Part shown: positions 55,350 through 64,000 of the stretch, piece by piece
How the letters are laid out: every line of letters begins with the position of its first letter
Position numbering within the stretch: the stretch's first letter is position 1
The notes under the pieces: generated by a model
The model's database searches: none
What the model was told of the DNA's origin: nothing
Seen by the model: only the letters and a program-made list of their open reading frames with translations
NCBI GenBank assembly: GCA_922989275.2
Contig: OV277869.1
Span: 4,207,190 to 4,271,189, forward strand
Origin: Gari tellinella
Lineage: Eukaryota; Mollusca; Bivalvia; Cardiida; Psammobiidae
Reading direction: 5' to 3'
DNA: 64,000 nucleotides
Translations under genes and position numbers: made by a program

Positions 55350-55844
55350 TTAAACCCTTTACTCTCAATGAGGTCATAAAGCGCGTTTGCAAACAGTTTG
55401 GGTCCCGATCAGACGCCGCGTAACGCGTCGTCTGATCAGGACCCAAACTGTTTGACTCTCTTATTGATATTAATTAAGTCATACAACCTTAAATCTAACT
55501 TTGAAACGTGTCTTGCACACAACAATAATGAAACAGACGACAATATTAAAGCGGCGAGGGGGTAAACGTACAGTGGAGAATCTGTTAATCTTTCCCGTTT
55601 AAACGCAAACGTACGCAAACGCCAAACACTAAAACGTAGAAAAGAACAACTTTTGGGCAATTCTGATATTTCATGTTTATCTTGGTGGCACACAGTTTGG
55701 AGCCTGATTAGACGCCGGGTTACCCGGCGTCTGATCTGGCTCCAAACTGTTTGCACTGCGAATAATAGTTTTAGCGTAAACGTGTTTATTGGGAAAGAAT
55801 AACAGATTCTCCACTGTATCCTGAATAACTCATGAAAGGGTTAA
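55350..55844 (+). mobile_element. MITE family B copy inserted in D, itself hit by A
   Basis: TTAA at both ends, CCCTTTACTCTCAATGAGGT left and CATGAAAGGGTTAA right. Core has GGGTCCCGATCAGACGCCGC with the matching GGACCC on the other arm. Confidence 0.8.
55569..55818 (-). mobile_element. MITE family A copy, innermost of a triple nest
   Basis: Complete 250 bp, core at 55695-55750. It lies in the B right arm. Confidence 0.85.
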
Positions 55845-55942
55845 TGCGCAGTCTGCTTTACTTTCAGTCTGTTCTATACTTCTATTTGCCAGAATATTGG
55901 AACTTTTTTGTGATTCATATCAATGATTGTGTAAATTGGAAC

Positions 55943-56100
55943 TACAGTCAAACTTCGTTATCCGTAATTCTTCAGTTGAATTTTATTACACATATATATC
56001 GACATCGTTTTAGTCGAAACATTTCCTTATTTGAGTTATTTCATAGTTAGAACGTAGCTTAGCAACGTTTTAATTTTGAAATAAGGTTCGACTTCAACGA
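55943..56100. mobile_element. MITE family N copy inserted in D
   Basis: TACAGTCAAACTTCGTTATC at the left, AAATAAGGTTCGACTTCAAC at the right, centre GAACGTAGCTTAGCAACGTT. The right CTGTA is lost. Confidence 0.6.
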
Positions 56101-56344
56101 GTTATTTTCTGCAGAGAAGGAATAAATCAAAATCGAATAACGGCTTGTTTTTGTAGTAAAGGTTCGAATATATATTGTAAGGGACATCACCTATTTCGCT
56201 TTGACATATTCTCAATCTGAAAACAACCCAACGACCAGTCTTTAAAATGAGTCAAAACAGCCTTATTAACTACGCTCTGAGTCTAAGCACGATTCTCAAA
56301 CTTCTTCCGCTTTCACATGTTCTTTTCACTCCCGGAAACTATCT

Positions 56345-56545
56345 CTGTTTACTTTTCACCGCTAAAAACGAGTTTGCAAACAGTTTGTTTCAAGATATGG
56401 CGCTGTGTCTGATATTGATCCAATTTGTGTTGCATTTAATACATATTTCTTCGTCCAAGTTTCAACATTTTGAATGTGGCATACAGATTCAGACTACCAA
56501 CATTGGCAGACGACATTTTTACTCAGAAAGTGTTAAAGCAGACAT
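56345..56545 (+). mobile_element. Decayed family B copy
   Basis: TTTTCACCGCTAAAAACGAG, TTGCAAACAGTTTGTTTC, then a B-like right arm (CATTGGCAGACGACATTTTT). No ends are intact. Confidence 0.4.
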
Positions 56546-56567
56546 TGAAAGGTGGAATACATGTAAC

Positions 56568-56817
56568 TACAGTGGAGAATGTGTTATTCTTTCTCAATAA
56601 ACGCGTTTACGCTAAAACTATTATTTGCAGTGCAAACAGTTTGGAGCCAGATCAGACGCCGGGTAACCCGGCGTCTGATCAGGCTCCAAATTGTTTGCCA
56701 CCCAGATAAACATGAATTATCAGAACTGTCCAAAAGTTGTTCTTTTCTACGTTTTAGTGTTTGGCGTTTGCGTACGTTTGCGTTTAAACGGGAAAGAATA
56801 ACAGATTCTCCACTGTA
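56568..56817 (+). mobile_element. MITE family A copy, full length
   Basis: Complete, in peroxidase intron 1. Confidence 0.85.
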
Positions 56818-56918
56818 CCATTATCTTGTATACATTTTACCTGTTTAGTGTAAGGATGGCATCTGCTTAAACGTTAACCTCTGCCTTTAAATGTATTTGT
56901 CTAATGTCGAATTTTAGC

Positions 56919-57170
56919 TACAGTGGAGAATCTGTTATCTTTTCCCGTTTAAACGCAAACGTACGCAAACGCAGAGCACTAAAACGTAGAAAAGAACAAC
57001 TTTTTGACAATTCTGATATTTCATGTTTATCTTTAGTGGCAAACAGTTTGGAGCCTGATCAGACGCCGGGTTACCCGGCGTCTGATCTGGCTCCAAACGG
57101 TTTGTAATAGAAAAAGATAGTTTTAGCGTAAACGCGTTTATTGGGAAAGAATAACGTTTTCTCCACTGTA
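56919..57170 (-). mobile_element. MITE family A copy, full length
   Basis: Complete, inverted to the copy at 56568, and 130 bp before peroxidase exon 2. A family Q stub follows (57186-57230). Confidence 0.85.
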
Positions 57171-57300
57171 AGCAGCACCTGGTTAACATTTGTAAACAGT
57201 TTGGATCCAGACTAGACGCCGCATAACGCTTGAGCCTCACATTATCAGCAAGCTTTCATTTAATTTGTGGTATTTTAATTATAGCATTTTGTCTATTAAG

Positions 57301-57424
57301 ATACCAATCAGACGGTTATGGACAGTATGAACGATCCGCAAACCATGGCATACACATCACTGGATAGCAACTATACCTTACAGGCAGACATTGCCCTGAC
57401 TGCATTAACAAAACTGATAGACAC
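57301..57424 (+). CDS. Haem peroxidase, exon 2 (pro-region)
   Basis: Acceptor TTTTGTCTATTAAG (57300); an in-frame TAA at 57297 fixes the boundary. With one base from exon 1 it encodes D61 to D101: TNQTVMDSMNDPQTMAYTSL, then DSNYTLQADIALTALTKLID. The donor ACAC|GTAAGT leaves two bases that join T of exon 3 to give Thr102. The content is helical and polar with sequons NQT and NYT. It is consistent with the N-terminal, less conserved part of secreted peroxidases, but not diagnostic by itself. An alternative frame is closed by a stop. Confidence 0.78.
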
Positions 57425-57439
57425 GTAAGTATTGCATAA

Positions 57440-57617
57440 AAAACCCTTTATTACGACCAAATCTCTAGTACGACCATCTCGCTATCACGGCTACTAATTT
57501 GTTTTAATTATTAGGAGCTTTCTGTTTTACTGTCATCTTGCTTTAAGATGTCACATGTTTTTATACAATCAATTAGCCTTTGTTTTACTGGTCGTTATAG
57601 AGAGTTCTTACTGTATA
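57440..57617 (-). mobile_element. MITE family F copy, partial
   Basis: ATTACGACCAAATCTCTAGT near the left, GGAGCTTTCTGTTTTACTGT at the centre (one stem only), and GTTATAGAGAGTTCTTACTG at the right. Confidence 0.55.
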
Positions 57618-57671
57618 TGTTAACTCATTTACTGAGAAAAAGACCGCACTAGTATTTGCAAAACGTTTGTT

Positions 57672-57880
57672 TGGTAGAGTGTTATGGATATGCGGCTCCA
57701 CCGCCGTTCCACTGGCCTTTTGGCCAAGCTCAGGGGTTCAAATCAGGATCAACACTGTCAGATCAAAGTCTATCAGATGTTTATTTCAATATGGACTCCT
57801 AATCATGACAGAGTCATGAAGAATCGGCAAATAATGAACAATAATAATAATATGGTAATGATACTCCGTACTACAAAGTA
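57672..57880 (+). mobile_element. Possible tRNA-derived SINE
   Basis: TTGGTAGAGTGTTATGG (A-box-like) and GGGGTTCAAATCAGG (B-box-like, 57733-57747), followed by a body ending in an AATAATAATAAT tail (57839-57850). Confidence 0.4.
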
Positions 57881-58461
57881 ATTGTACACAGATATATTGT
57901 AAACAGACATGTATATTCGGTGTCAGCTAAACAAAATACACCGACTTGTTATATTACAAATAATTACTGTTATACAAAAGTTATCTTATCCTAACTTTAA
58001 GTTATGAAAGCTAATAGTATCAAAATTATAAAAATAGTCTTAACAACATAACAACATGTATTTACCTGCATAAATGTATAATCTATCCAGAACGTAAATA
58101 ATGCCTATATAATGGCTATCATCTAAATTTACCGGATAAAGATGACCCGTAGTCACGTGATGTAAAGGTTAGTCAAAATAATGTTAGTGAAAGTTAGTTC
58201 CCCTAGACCAAAAAGTACATATTTCTAACGACTGACAAGACCAAAACGTATAAACTAAGAACTAAATATATAAAAGCTACTAATAATTCTAATGGGGAAA
58301 TCGAAAAAGCAAGAAACAAGGTGATTACATACAGTATTTTATTGATTTATTATTATTCTAGCAGTTCATAGCAAAATCCACCCTACGACATTTGGATCCT
58401 GATCAGACGCTAAGTTCCTCGGTATTTGAGCAGGACCGAACTGTCTGTGCAGATGTATAGG
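57881..58461. other. Intronic, no exon seen
   Basis: Only a decayed hairpin core (CATTTGGATCCTGATCAGAC, 58390) was recognised. Confidence 0.4.
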
Positions 58462-58713
58462 CTAACTCTTTCCCTGTTCCCTCATAAAAGCGTCCTTTAA
58501 CGCATTTATGTTCTGCCGATAGCGATGCCTTTTTATGCTTCCACTGTGCCCTGTAAAATAGTAATATGAAACTGCTGTCCGACTTGAGAAACATAAATCA
58601 GGTTGAAAGTAAAGCGAAAAGCTCAATTAGGAGATTTCTGCTTGACTTTTAATATTCTATAAGAAACTGCATGGCTTAGAAACTAACAAACAGTCTAGGG
58701 AACAGTTTAAATA
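58462..58713. mobile_element. Family D/F-like element
   Basis: CTAACTCTTTCCCTGTTCCC to GTCTAGGGAACAGTTTAA; inner hairpin GAAAGTAAAGCGAAAAGCTC / GGAGATTTCTGCTTGACTTT. Confidence 0.5.
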
Positions 58714-59064
58714 CATGTAATGCAATTATGTTATACTAAAGAACAGTGTTTTATACTTCACAGTTTTAAAAACAACAAAATAATTTGTTCTTTTCAATTA
58801 TTACAAGCATTGTGTCATATACTATAGAGCCAAAAACATTCAAACCTGGATTAGAATAACAAGTTGCCGAACACTAATGGGAACTCTTCTCCATAAACAA
58901 ACCATAAATTATTATTGTGATAGAAATATATATCCTATTCTTGTACACAGGATATGCTATCGTTTGTGTTGCTTATATTGATATATATGAGGTTAAACAG
59001 TAATACATATATCTCAGTGAAAGTTGAATGGGCATTTAAATGTGTTTTTTTTTTCAAATTGTAG

Positions 59065-59158
59065 TGGCAGGATCAGTTTAGAAGAACTTACATCTAACCT
59101 AACTTTATTAGAAATATGGAGAGAGCGATTCAAAGACACATGCCCTTCGTCTGAAAAG
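59065..59158 (+). CDS. Haem peroxidase, exon 3
   Basis: Acceptor TTTTTTTTCAAATTGTAG; one base completes Thr102, then residues 103-133: GRISLEELTSNLTLLEIWRE, RFKDTCPSSEK. Donor AAAAG|GTAATA, phase 0, matching the phase 0 start of exon 4. It carries one cysteine (C128) and a sequon (NLT). It leads directly into the conserved CxxxxxYR segment of exon 4, as the pro-region to mature boundary does in related proteins. The upstream stretch of Ts and the open frame on both sides are intron. Confidence 0.8.
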
Positions 59159-59420
59159 GTAATATACGTTTATTTAGTGTTGTCAATTTATTCCTTGCAA
59201 CTTGGCATTTTCCAAGCCTTGATTTGCAACGATTGTAGGAAAATTCAAAATATTTTAGGTGCAATCGGAAAGCGAGAGGAAATACTGTTATATAGAATTC
59301 ATATTCAAATGTTGGATTTATTGGTTCAGACGTGCAATTTTGTATCTTGAATATCGCTTATGAAGTTATGAATATGACAAAATTCTTTACGTGGTATCAG
59401 GAATGACATCAGTAGATACG

Positions 59421-59670
59421 TACAGTGGAGAATGTGTTATTCTTTCCCAATAAACGCGTTTACGCTAAAACTATTATTTGCAGTGCAAACAGTTTGGAGC
59501 CAGATCAGACGCCGGGTAACCCGGCGTCTGATCAGGCTCCAAACTGTTTGCCACCAAGATAAACATGAATTATCAGAACTGTCCAAAAGTTGTTCTTTTC
59601 TACGTTTTAGTGTTTGGCGTTTGCGTACGTTTGCGTTTAAACGGGAAAGAATAACAGATTCTCCACTGTA
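59421..59670 (+). mobile_element. MITE family A copy, full length
   Basis: Complete, in peroxidase intron 3. Confidence 0.85.
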
Positions 59671-59722
59671 TGCCCAATGGATGTACTTTCTACCTCTTTC
59701 TCTGCCAAGTTTTAGCGTTTGC

Positions 59723-59925
59723 TTTAACGCTATTACCGCCAAAATATCGTTTGCATTTGTAGTGATGTCTGCGATATTTGTAAAATCAAATTTTTAGTTG
59801 ATTTGACTGAAAATTCACGATACAAGTGTCAAAAAGTTTGGATCGTGATCAGACGCCACGTAACGCGGCGTTTGATCAGGATCCAATCTGTTTGCAAAGT
59901 AGCCCTTTGGCAGCGAAATAATTAA
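59723..59925 (-). mobile_element. MITE family B copy
   Basis: TTAACGCTATTACCGCC at the left, core GGATCGTGATCAGACGCCAC with a matching GGATCC arm, and GCAGCGAAATAATTAA-like right end. The TTAA is lost on the right. Confidence 0.65.
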
Positions 59926-59953
59926 TACTGAATGTCTGCACGTTGCTTGCGAA

Positions 59954-60203
59954 TACAGTGGAGAATCTGTTATTCTTTCCCGTTTAAACGCAAACGTACG
60001 CAAACGCAAAGCACTAAAACGTAGAAAAGAACAACTTTTGGACAATTCTGATTATTCTTGTTTATCTTGGTGGCAAACAGTTTGAAGCCTGATCAGACGC
60101 CGGGTTACCCGGCGTCTGATCTGGCTCCAAACTGTTTGCACTGCAAATAATAGTTTTAGCGTAAACGCGTTTATTGGGAAAGAATAACAGATTCTCCACT
60201 GTA
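59954..60203 (-). mobile_element. MITE family A copy, full length
   Basis: Complete and inverted to the copy at 59421. Confidence 0.85.
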
Positions 60204-60348
60204 ACTGACCACTACTATAAATTGGTTAGATCTAAACGATATTCAAATTCCTTGGTCCAAACTGTTTGACATTCTGATGACATGGTCTGAAAGAAAATAT
60301 AGATTGTAAAATCTTGGAAATGTTTTAGACATTGCGGGCAACAAACAA

Positions 60349-60522
60349 GTGAAGAAGACGTTATTTCGTCCCATTTAAACGCAAACAAAACGCAAACGGT
60401 TTGCCATACAACGTAGAAAATGATAACCCGGCGTCTGATCTGGTTCCAAACGGTTTGCAACGGAAATAAAAGTTTTAGCATAAACGCGTTGATTGGGAAA
60501 GACTAATGTCTTCTTCACTGTA
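60349..60522 (-). mobile_element. MITE family A copy, internally deleted
   Basis: AGTGAAGAAGACGTTATTTC to CTTCTTCACTGTA; the left hairpin stem is missing. Confidence 0.65.
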
Positions 60523-60689
60523 CATAGTATGCTAAAGGTTGTGTATGCCATGTGAATAACGTTTGAACAGTAATTAGTCATTTAAAACTGTTTGTAATAT
60601 ATATCTCTTTGTGGTGTTCAAACGTATTTGTTTGGAAGTGATACGTGTATACTCCATCCTGTAGGATATTCTTTTTACACAATAATGTA

Positions 60690-60875
60690 TCTATACGGTC
60701 TAACATCGACAAATTGAAATTGTTTTAGTCCGCCTTACCGTTATTTCAAAGTTAAAACGTGTTCAATTTGTAAATAAGGGTATGTCGACTTGTTCAAATT
60801 CGCTTTTTGACATTCAATAAGAAAACGGAATATATATCCACATACGCGAGTTCGAATTATCTAGATTATGCTCTT
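60690..60875. mobile_element. MITE family N copy, decayed
   Basis: TTATTTCAAAGTTAAAACGT and ATAAGGGTATGTCGACTTG match the N interior; the ends are weak (CGAGTTCGAATTATC). Confidence 0.5.
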
Positions 60876-61397
60876 TCCCTCTGGTTTCAGTAAAATGTGG
60901 CCAGAAATAAACTTGCCTGTAATAATACATTGGGAGCATACTAATTGGGTTAAAGTAGGTCTAGTAATCATCAAACATGTACATTTTCTAGAAAACCAGT
61001 TGTTGTTTTGTTAATCACATCAGGAATTGCCACAGTTACCACAGTTACCACTGAAATGCCAGGTAATTGCCATAATGTTGTGAGAACCACAAGATAATTT
61101 CAAAAAGGAAATACCAAAGTATGTATATGTCCTTAGGAAAGCACCAACATAAAAAACTAGCTACACATGTTTTGGATTCAGATTAGGCACCGGGTTACCC
61201 GGTGTCTGATTTTAATCCAAGCTGTTTGCGAATGCAAGTCAAATTGATGTAGACCTACTAATTAAATGCAAGTATAATGAAGTAAATGTACATGTTTAGT
61301 CTATTTACCTCCAAATGACGTTGAATGTGTCAAGTTCCGTCCGTCAAAACAGCATCTACTCATTCCATAAAAATGAAAATTTATATATTGCCCACAG
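60876..61397. other. Intronic, one decayed core
   Basis: A hairpin core TTTTGGATTCAGATTAGGCA / GTGTCTGATTTTAATCC with tip CCGGGTTACCCGG is at 61160-61226. Its ends are unrecognised. Confidence 0.45.
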
Positions 61398-61521
61398 GTC
61401 GAATGTGATCCAGAGAGCCCCTATCGCAGAGCTAGCGGGCATTGCAACAATCTTGTAAATCCAACATGGGGAGCAGCACTGACCCCTCAGTTAAGGGAGT
61501 TGTCCCCTGTTTATGGAGATG
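61398..61521 (+). CDS. Haem peroxidase, exon 4 (first disulphide loop)
   Basis: Acceptor TATTGCCCACAG, then residues 134-174: VECDPESPYRRASGHCNNLV, NPTWGAALTPQLRELSPVYG, D. The C...YR...G.CNN...P.WG pattern followed by an R-x-L-x-P-x-Y-x-DG block is conserved at the start of the animal haem peroxidase domain (myeloperoxidase, peroxinectin, peroxidasin). C136 and C149 should form the first disulphide. Donor GATG|GTGAGT is phase 1; the next exon completes Gly175. The usual Leu-Leu-Pro/Trp-Leu-Pro reads ELSP here, a mild deviation. Confidence 0.9.
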
Positions 61522-61754
61522 GTGAGTCAGTACAATAGTTCCTGGTTTAGTGCCGATTTATTCAGTTCCGCATTACATGCAGTTTATTTCAGTTGTTAAG
61601 AAAGAAAGTTGTTTTTATTTTTAGTTTACTTTAAGTATAAACATTGCAGGCTATAGATTAGATGGAATTTCATTTGTATATTTAGCCAACGTAAGTAGTG
61701 TGTCTACTACAGAGGACAATGGAAAAGAGTACATATCATAGTGAGATGCGGCCT

Positions 61755-61837
61755 TGTCCTCCAAACTGTTTACAATGGAAACATTAGTTTTAGCGTAAAC
61801 GCGTTTATTGGGGAAGAATAACATTTTCTCTACTGTA
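61755..61837 (-). mobile_element. MITE family A right end
   Basis: CCTCCAAACTGTTTACAATG, GTTTTAGCGTAAACGCGTTT, ATTTTCTCTACTGTA; the rest is absent. Confidence 0.65.
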
Positions 61838-62014
61838 CTGCTTCTAAGTGACGAGTATACTTTTTGCTAGGGTTGATTTTGATAAGCAACCGTTGCATTT
61901 TGAAAAATATGATTTCAAACAAATGTTTCAGTTTTCAGTTGTTTAATTTAGCAAAATATTGAAAATAGTATTTTGTTCTTATATGAACTACTTTCACGCG
62001 CATGTATATTTCAG

Positions 62015-62194
62015 GTATTAGTAAACCACGTTATCTTGGCAAGAATGGCGACCCGTTGCCAGGAGCGAGACTGATTAGCAACAAGCTGTTTAATTGTACA
62101 GGCAAATCGCCAAGAAATCCCAAGTTGACTGTTATGGTCATGCAATGGGGACAGTTCATTGACCACGACTTCGTTCAAACACCAGTGATGAAAG
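62015..62194 (+). CDS. Haem peroxidase, exon 5 (distal histidine)
   Basis: Acceptor ATGTATATTTCAG. Residues 175-234 plus one base: GISKPRYLGKNGDPLPGARL, ISNKLFNCTGKSPRNPKLTV, MVMQWGQFIDHDFVQTPVMK. The GxSxPR, LPxAR and M-Q-W-G-Q-F-I-D-H-D-x-x-x-T-P blocks are hallmarks of animal haem peroxidases. By comparison with myeloperoxidase, Q221 and H225 are the distal catalytic pair, D224 an ester-forming haem contact, and D226 a calcium ligand. All four are present, so the enzyme looks active so far. Donor GAAAG|GTGAGG is phase 1. No further exon was found up to 64000; the proximal histidine and the rest of the domain must lie beyond the window. Confidence 0.93.
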
Positions 62195-62454
62195 GTGAGG
62201 CAATAATAACACAGACATAGACACATTTTATTTTACTTCGGTAATTTGTAACAATATAACATAATCACAGAAGGGCTTTTGTTCCGTCAAACATATAAAA
62301 AAACAACAGTAAATAACATTTGTATAACACTGCATGCAATAAATATCATATTTTACATAATGAAAAACATCCGTTATAAAACAAGTCAATGATGTGACAC
62401 CCTGTACCAGGGCTGCCATTTCTCCGGATTTTTCCGAAATACAATGTATTCGGA

Positions 62455-62600
62455 CTTTTATTCCAACAGATGGAAACTTAAATCAGGCTGAAAGTAAAGC
62501 AGAATGCGCCTGAAGGCGCATTCTGTTTTACTTTCAACCTGAATAAAGCACCACGTGTCTTAAAAACTAGAAACAGACTATGGGTTAAAGGTTTAATCAG
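62455..62600. mobile_element. MITE family D fragment with intact hairpin
   Basis: CTGAAAGTAAAGCAGAATGC / GCATTCTGTTTTACTTTCA around GCCTGAAGGC; the right end is GACTATGGGTTAAAGG. Confidence 0.65.
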
Positions 62601-62699
62601 GAAAACCGGGCTTGAAAAATTGAAAAATTTGAAATCTTAGGATTTTTTTTATCAACTTATGGCAGGCCTGCAGTACCGTGTGATAGATGGCTGATGCTA

Positions 62700-62815
62700 C
62701 TGTTGCAACATGCGCAGACACCGGATTACTAAGCGACTCATCTAGCTCCATACTGTTTGCAATTGAAATATTAGTTTAGCACATATGAATTTCATAAGAA
62801 AGAATACCGTCGTCT
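62700..62815 (-). mobile_element. MITE family A fragment, decayed
   Basis: TAGCTCCATACTGTTTGC, AATATTAGTTTAGCACA, AAAGAATACCGTCGTCTGGA. Confidence 0.45.
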
Positions 62816-62989
62816 GGACTACATATAAAACATATAGTCCAGAATTAACAAAACTCACATTCATACTTTTGATTAGACTCTGTTTCGATTTTCTTATATC
62901 GTTTATGTCTACGCATGCCTGGTATTTATTTTGTCTTCTGTAACAATCGTCGTCTTCAATTGTTCTTAAAATAGATTTTTCAAAATTTC

Positions 62990-63492
62990 TTTTTAAAACA
63001 GCTTGGTCAGAATGTCAAACATATTTGATCCTGATGAGATGGCACATTACGCGTCGTGTCATCTGGATCCAAACTGTTTGTAAAGTTAATCATTGTAAGA
63101 TATATCCGCCGCTAGCATAGGAACAGTTAATGCTGTAATTATGCCGATATAGAAGACGAGTACCATTTTATTTGCGCTTGTTCTCGTTTTGTTGTATCTG
63201 AAGAAATATTATTTTCAAAGACAATCAATGTTTACCTTTGTTGAACTATTGAACTCAGCAGACAAACACATTTTGTATAACTTAAGTATATTGTGTACGA
63301 GATGCTCTTAGAATAAGACATTCCCTTAACGTGAATAACTGATGTAGATCTATTCATGTTCAAAGGTGTAACAGTTACTTTCTCGTATTGTCACGTGATA
63401 ATATTTATTTATTGTATGATTATTTCTATGTGATTGAGATGGTGTACTTTGTACAAATCTGAATAAAATTCTGGTCTGTTCTGTTAATTGAA
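62990..63492. other. No exon seen; one core trace
   Basis: A decayed GGATCC core (ATTTGATCCTGATGAGATGG / CATCTGGATCC) lies at 63025-63080. The rest is unrecognised intronic DNA. Confidence 0.4.
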
Positions 63493-63634
63493 CCTGACTT
63501 GAATTACGTCTTATAAGCTTTGGGTTATATGTGTTTTCAAGACGATTTTAAAGAGATATCACAAGACAGGATTAAATGGACAAATCAGACATTATATATT
63601 ATTTTAAGTTTTGACTTACGAACGTTTATTGTCG
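63493..63634. mobile_element. Family P fragment
   Basis: ACTTGAATTACGTCTTATAA, CAAGACGATTTTAAAGAGAT, TTGACTTACGAACGTTTATT; the ends are lost and it is truncated by the next A copy. Confidence 0.5.
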
Positions 63635-63884
63635 TACAGTGGAGAATGTGTTATTCTTTCCCAATAAACGCGTTTACGCTAAAACTATTATTTCCAGTGC
63701 AAACAGTTTGGAGCCAGATCAGATGCCGGGTAACCCGGCGTCTGATCAGACTCCAAACTGTTTGCCACCATGATAAACATGAAATATCAGAATCGTCCAA
63801 AAGTTGTTCTTTTCTACGTTTTAGTGCTTTGCGTTTGCGTACGTTTGCGTTTAAACGGGAACGAATAACAGATTCTCCACTGTA
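63635..63884 (+). mobile_element. MITE family A copy, full length
   Basis: Complete with two stem mismatches (GATGCCGGG, GACTCC). Confidence 0.85.
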
Positions 63885-63927
63885 TGACGTCACGAATGAC
63901 GTCAGAATAACAGATTCTCCACTGTAC
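63885..63927 (+). repeat. Extra copy of the A right terminus
   Basis: After TGACGTCACGAATGACGTCA the 23 bases AGAATAACAGATTCTCC plus ACTGTA recur, so the right terminal repeat is present twice. Confidence 0.8.
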
Positions 63928-64000
63928 GACATTTCTTAAGACGAATTCCAGTCATCAGCGACAATGCTGTTGACACCTAATCTAAATCTTCTTCCTCGTG

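Larger units (their letters stand above)
55297..56140 (+). mobile_element. MITE family D copy holding B and N elements
   Basis: TTAACCCGTTACCCCCAATG to GCAGAATGCGAC (55349), resuming at TGCGCAGTCTGCTTTACTTT (55845), then a family N insert, then TTCTGCAGAGAAGGAATAAA. The D right terminal repeat is not clear. Confidence 0.65.

Noticed and set aside
56247..56600. 117 aa frame upstream of peroxidase exon 2
   Set aside because: It overlaps a decayed family B copy and the start of an A copy; its hydrophobic content is not a recognisable domain.
10686..63932. Recurrent 60-130 aa frames with near-identical protein sequence on both strands
   Set aside because: They coincide with family A copies; the conserved peptide (for example SQIRRRVTRRLIRLQTVCHQ) is the hairpin and arms translated, appears on both strands, and lacks shared starts or stops.

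Overview
This is eukaryotic DNA that looks like a bivalve mollusc: AT-rich, full of ACATGTA-type words, with tRNA-derived SINE-like units (one resembling molluscan Meta/Nin-type SINEs), mollusc-like LINE remnants and very many short inverted-repeat elements. Species is not determinable from the sequence alone. No prokaryotic operon, rRNA, intact tRNA gene or CRISPR array was seen.

Two protein-coding genes are supported, both on the + strand. (1) A carbohydrate sulfotransferase: a signal-anchor exon (12190-12307), a 6.5 kb repeat-filled intron, and a catalytic exon (18823-19862), giving 385 aa with both PAPS-binding motifs. (2) The 5' part of an animal haem peroxidase: five exons (54336-54516, 57301-57424, 59065-59158, 61398-61521, 62015-62194) whose splice phases agree (1, 2, 0, 1, 1). 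They encode a signal peptide, a pro-region, the first disulphide loop and the distal-histidine motif; the gene continues past the window. Both probably act in the secretory pathway or outside the cell; nothing links them functionally.

The rest is dominated by miniature inverted-repeat elements. Family names used here: A (about 250 bp, ends TA-CAGTGGAGAA, about 38 copies), C (about 360 bp, TA-CAGTGCTCCC), F (TA-CAGTAAAACC), N (TA-CAGTCGAAC); B (TTAA-CCCTTTCACTC), D (TTAA-CCCTTTACCCC), E (TTAA-CCCTTTGAACC); and H, I, J, K, L, O, P, Q, T for other palindromic families. TA-CAGT ends fit Tc1/mariner/pogo-type elements, and TTAA-CCC ends fit piggyBac-type elements. The orientation of A is + when the arm with ACGCGTTTACGCTAAAAC comes first; B is + when CCCTTTCACTC and TGACGTCA come first.

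The most interesting signal is that families A, B, C, E, P and T, with unrelated ends, carry variants of one central hairpin of 60-70 bp (edges AAACAG...CTGTTTG, inner GATCAGA...TCTGATC). Their stem bases differ between families but change on both arms. Nested insertions (E in D, B in D, A in B, D in A, A in F) give a relative chronology, and two TTAA elements sit in the TTAA at the tip of a D hairpin.

Layout: 0-10 kb MITEs, degenerate repeats and a TCTAGA-rich tract; 10-20 kb sulfotransferase gene with a large nested inverted repeat and a heat-shock-element-like cluster in its intron; 20-48 kb MITE field with two putative larger transposons (21.4-23.9 and 38.5-41.7 kb); 48-53 kb LINE fragments, one nested in another; 53-64 kb peroxidase gene with MITE-filled introns.
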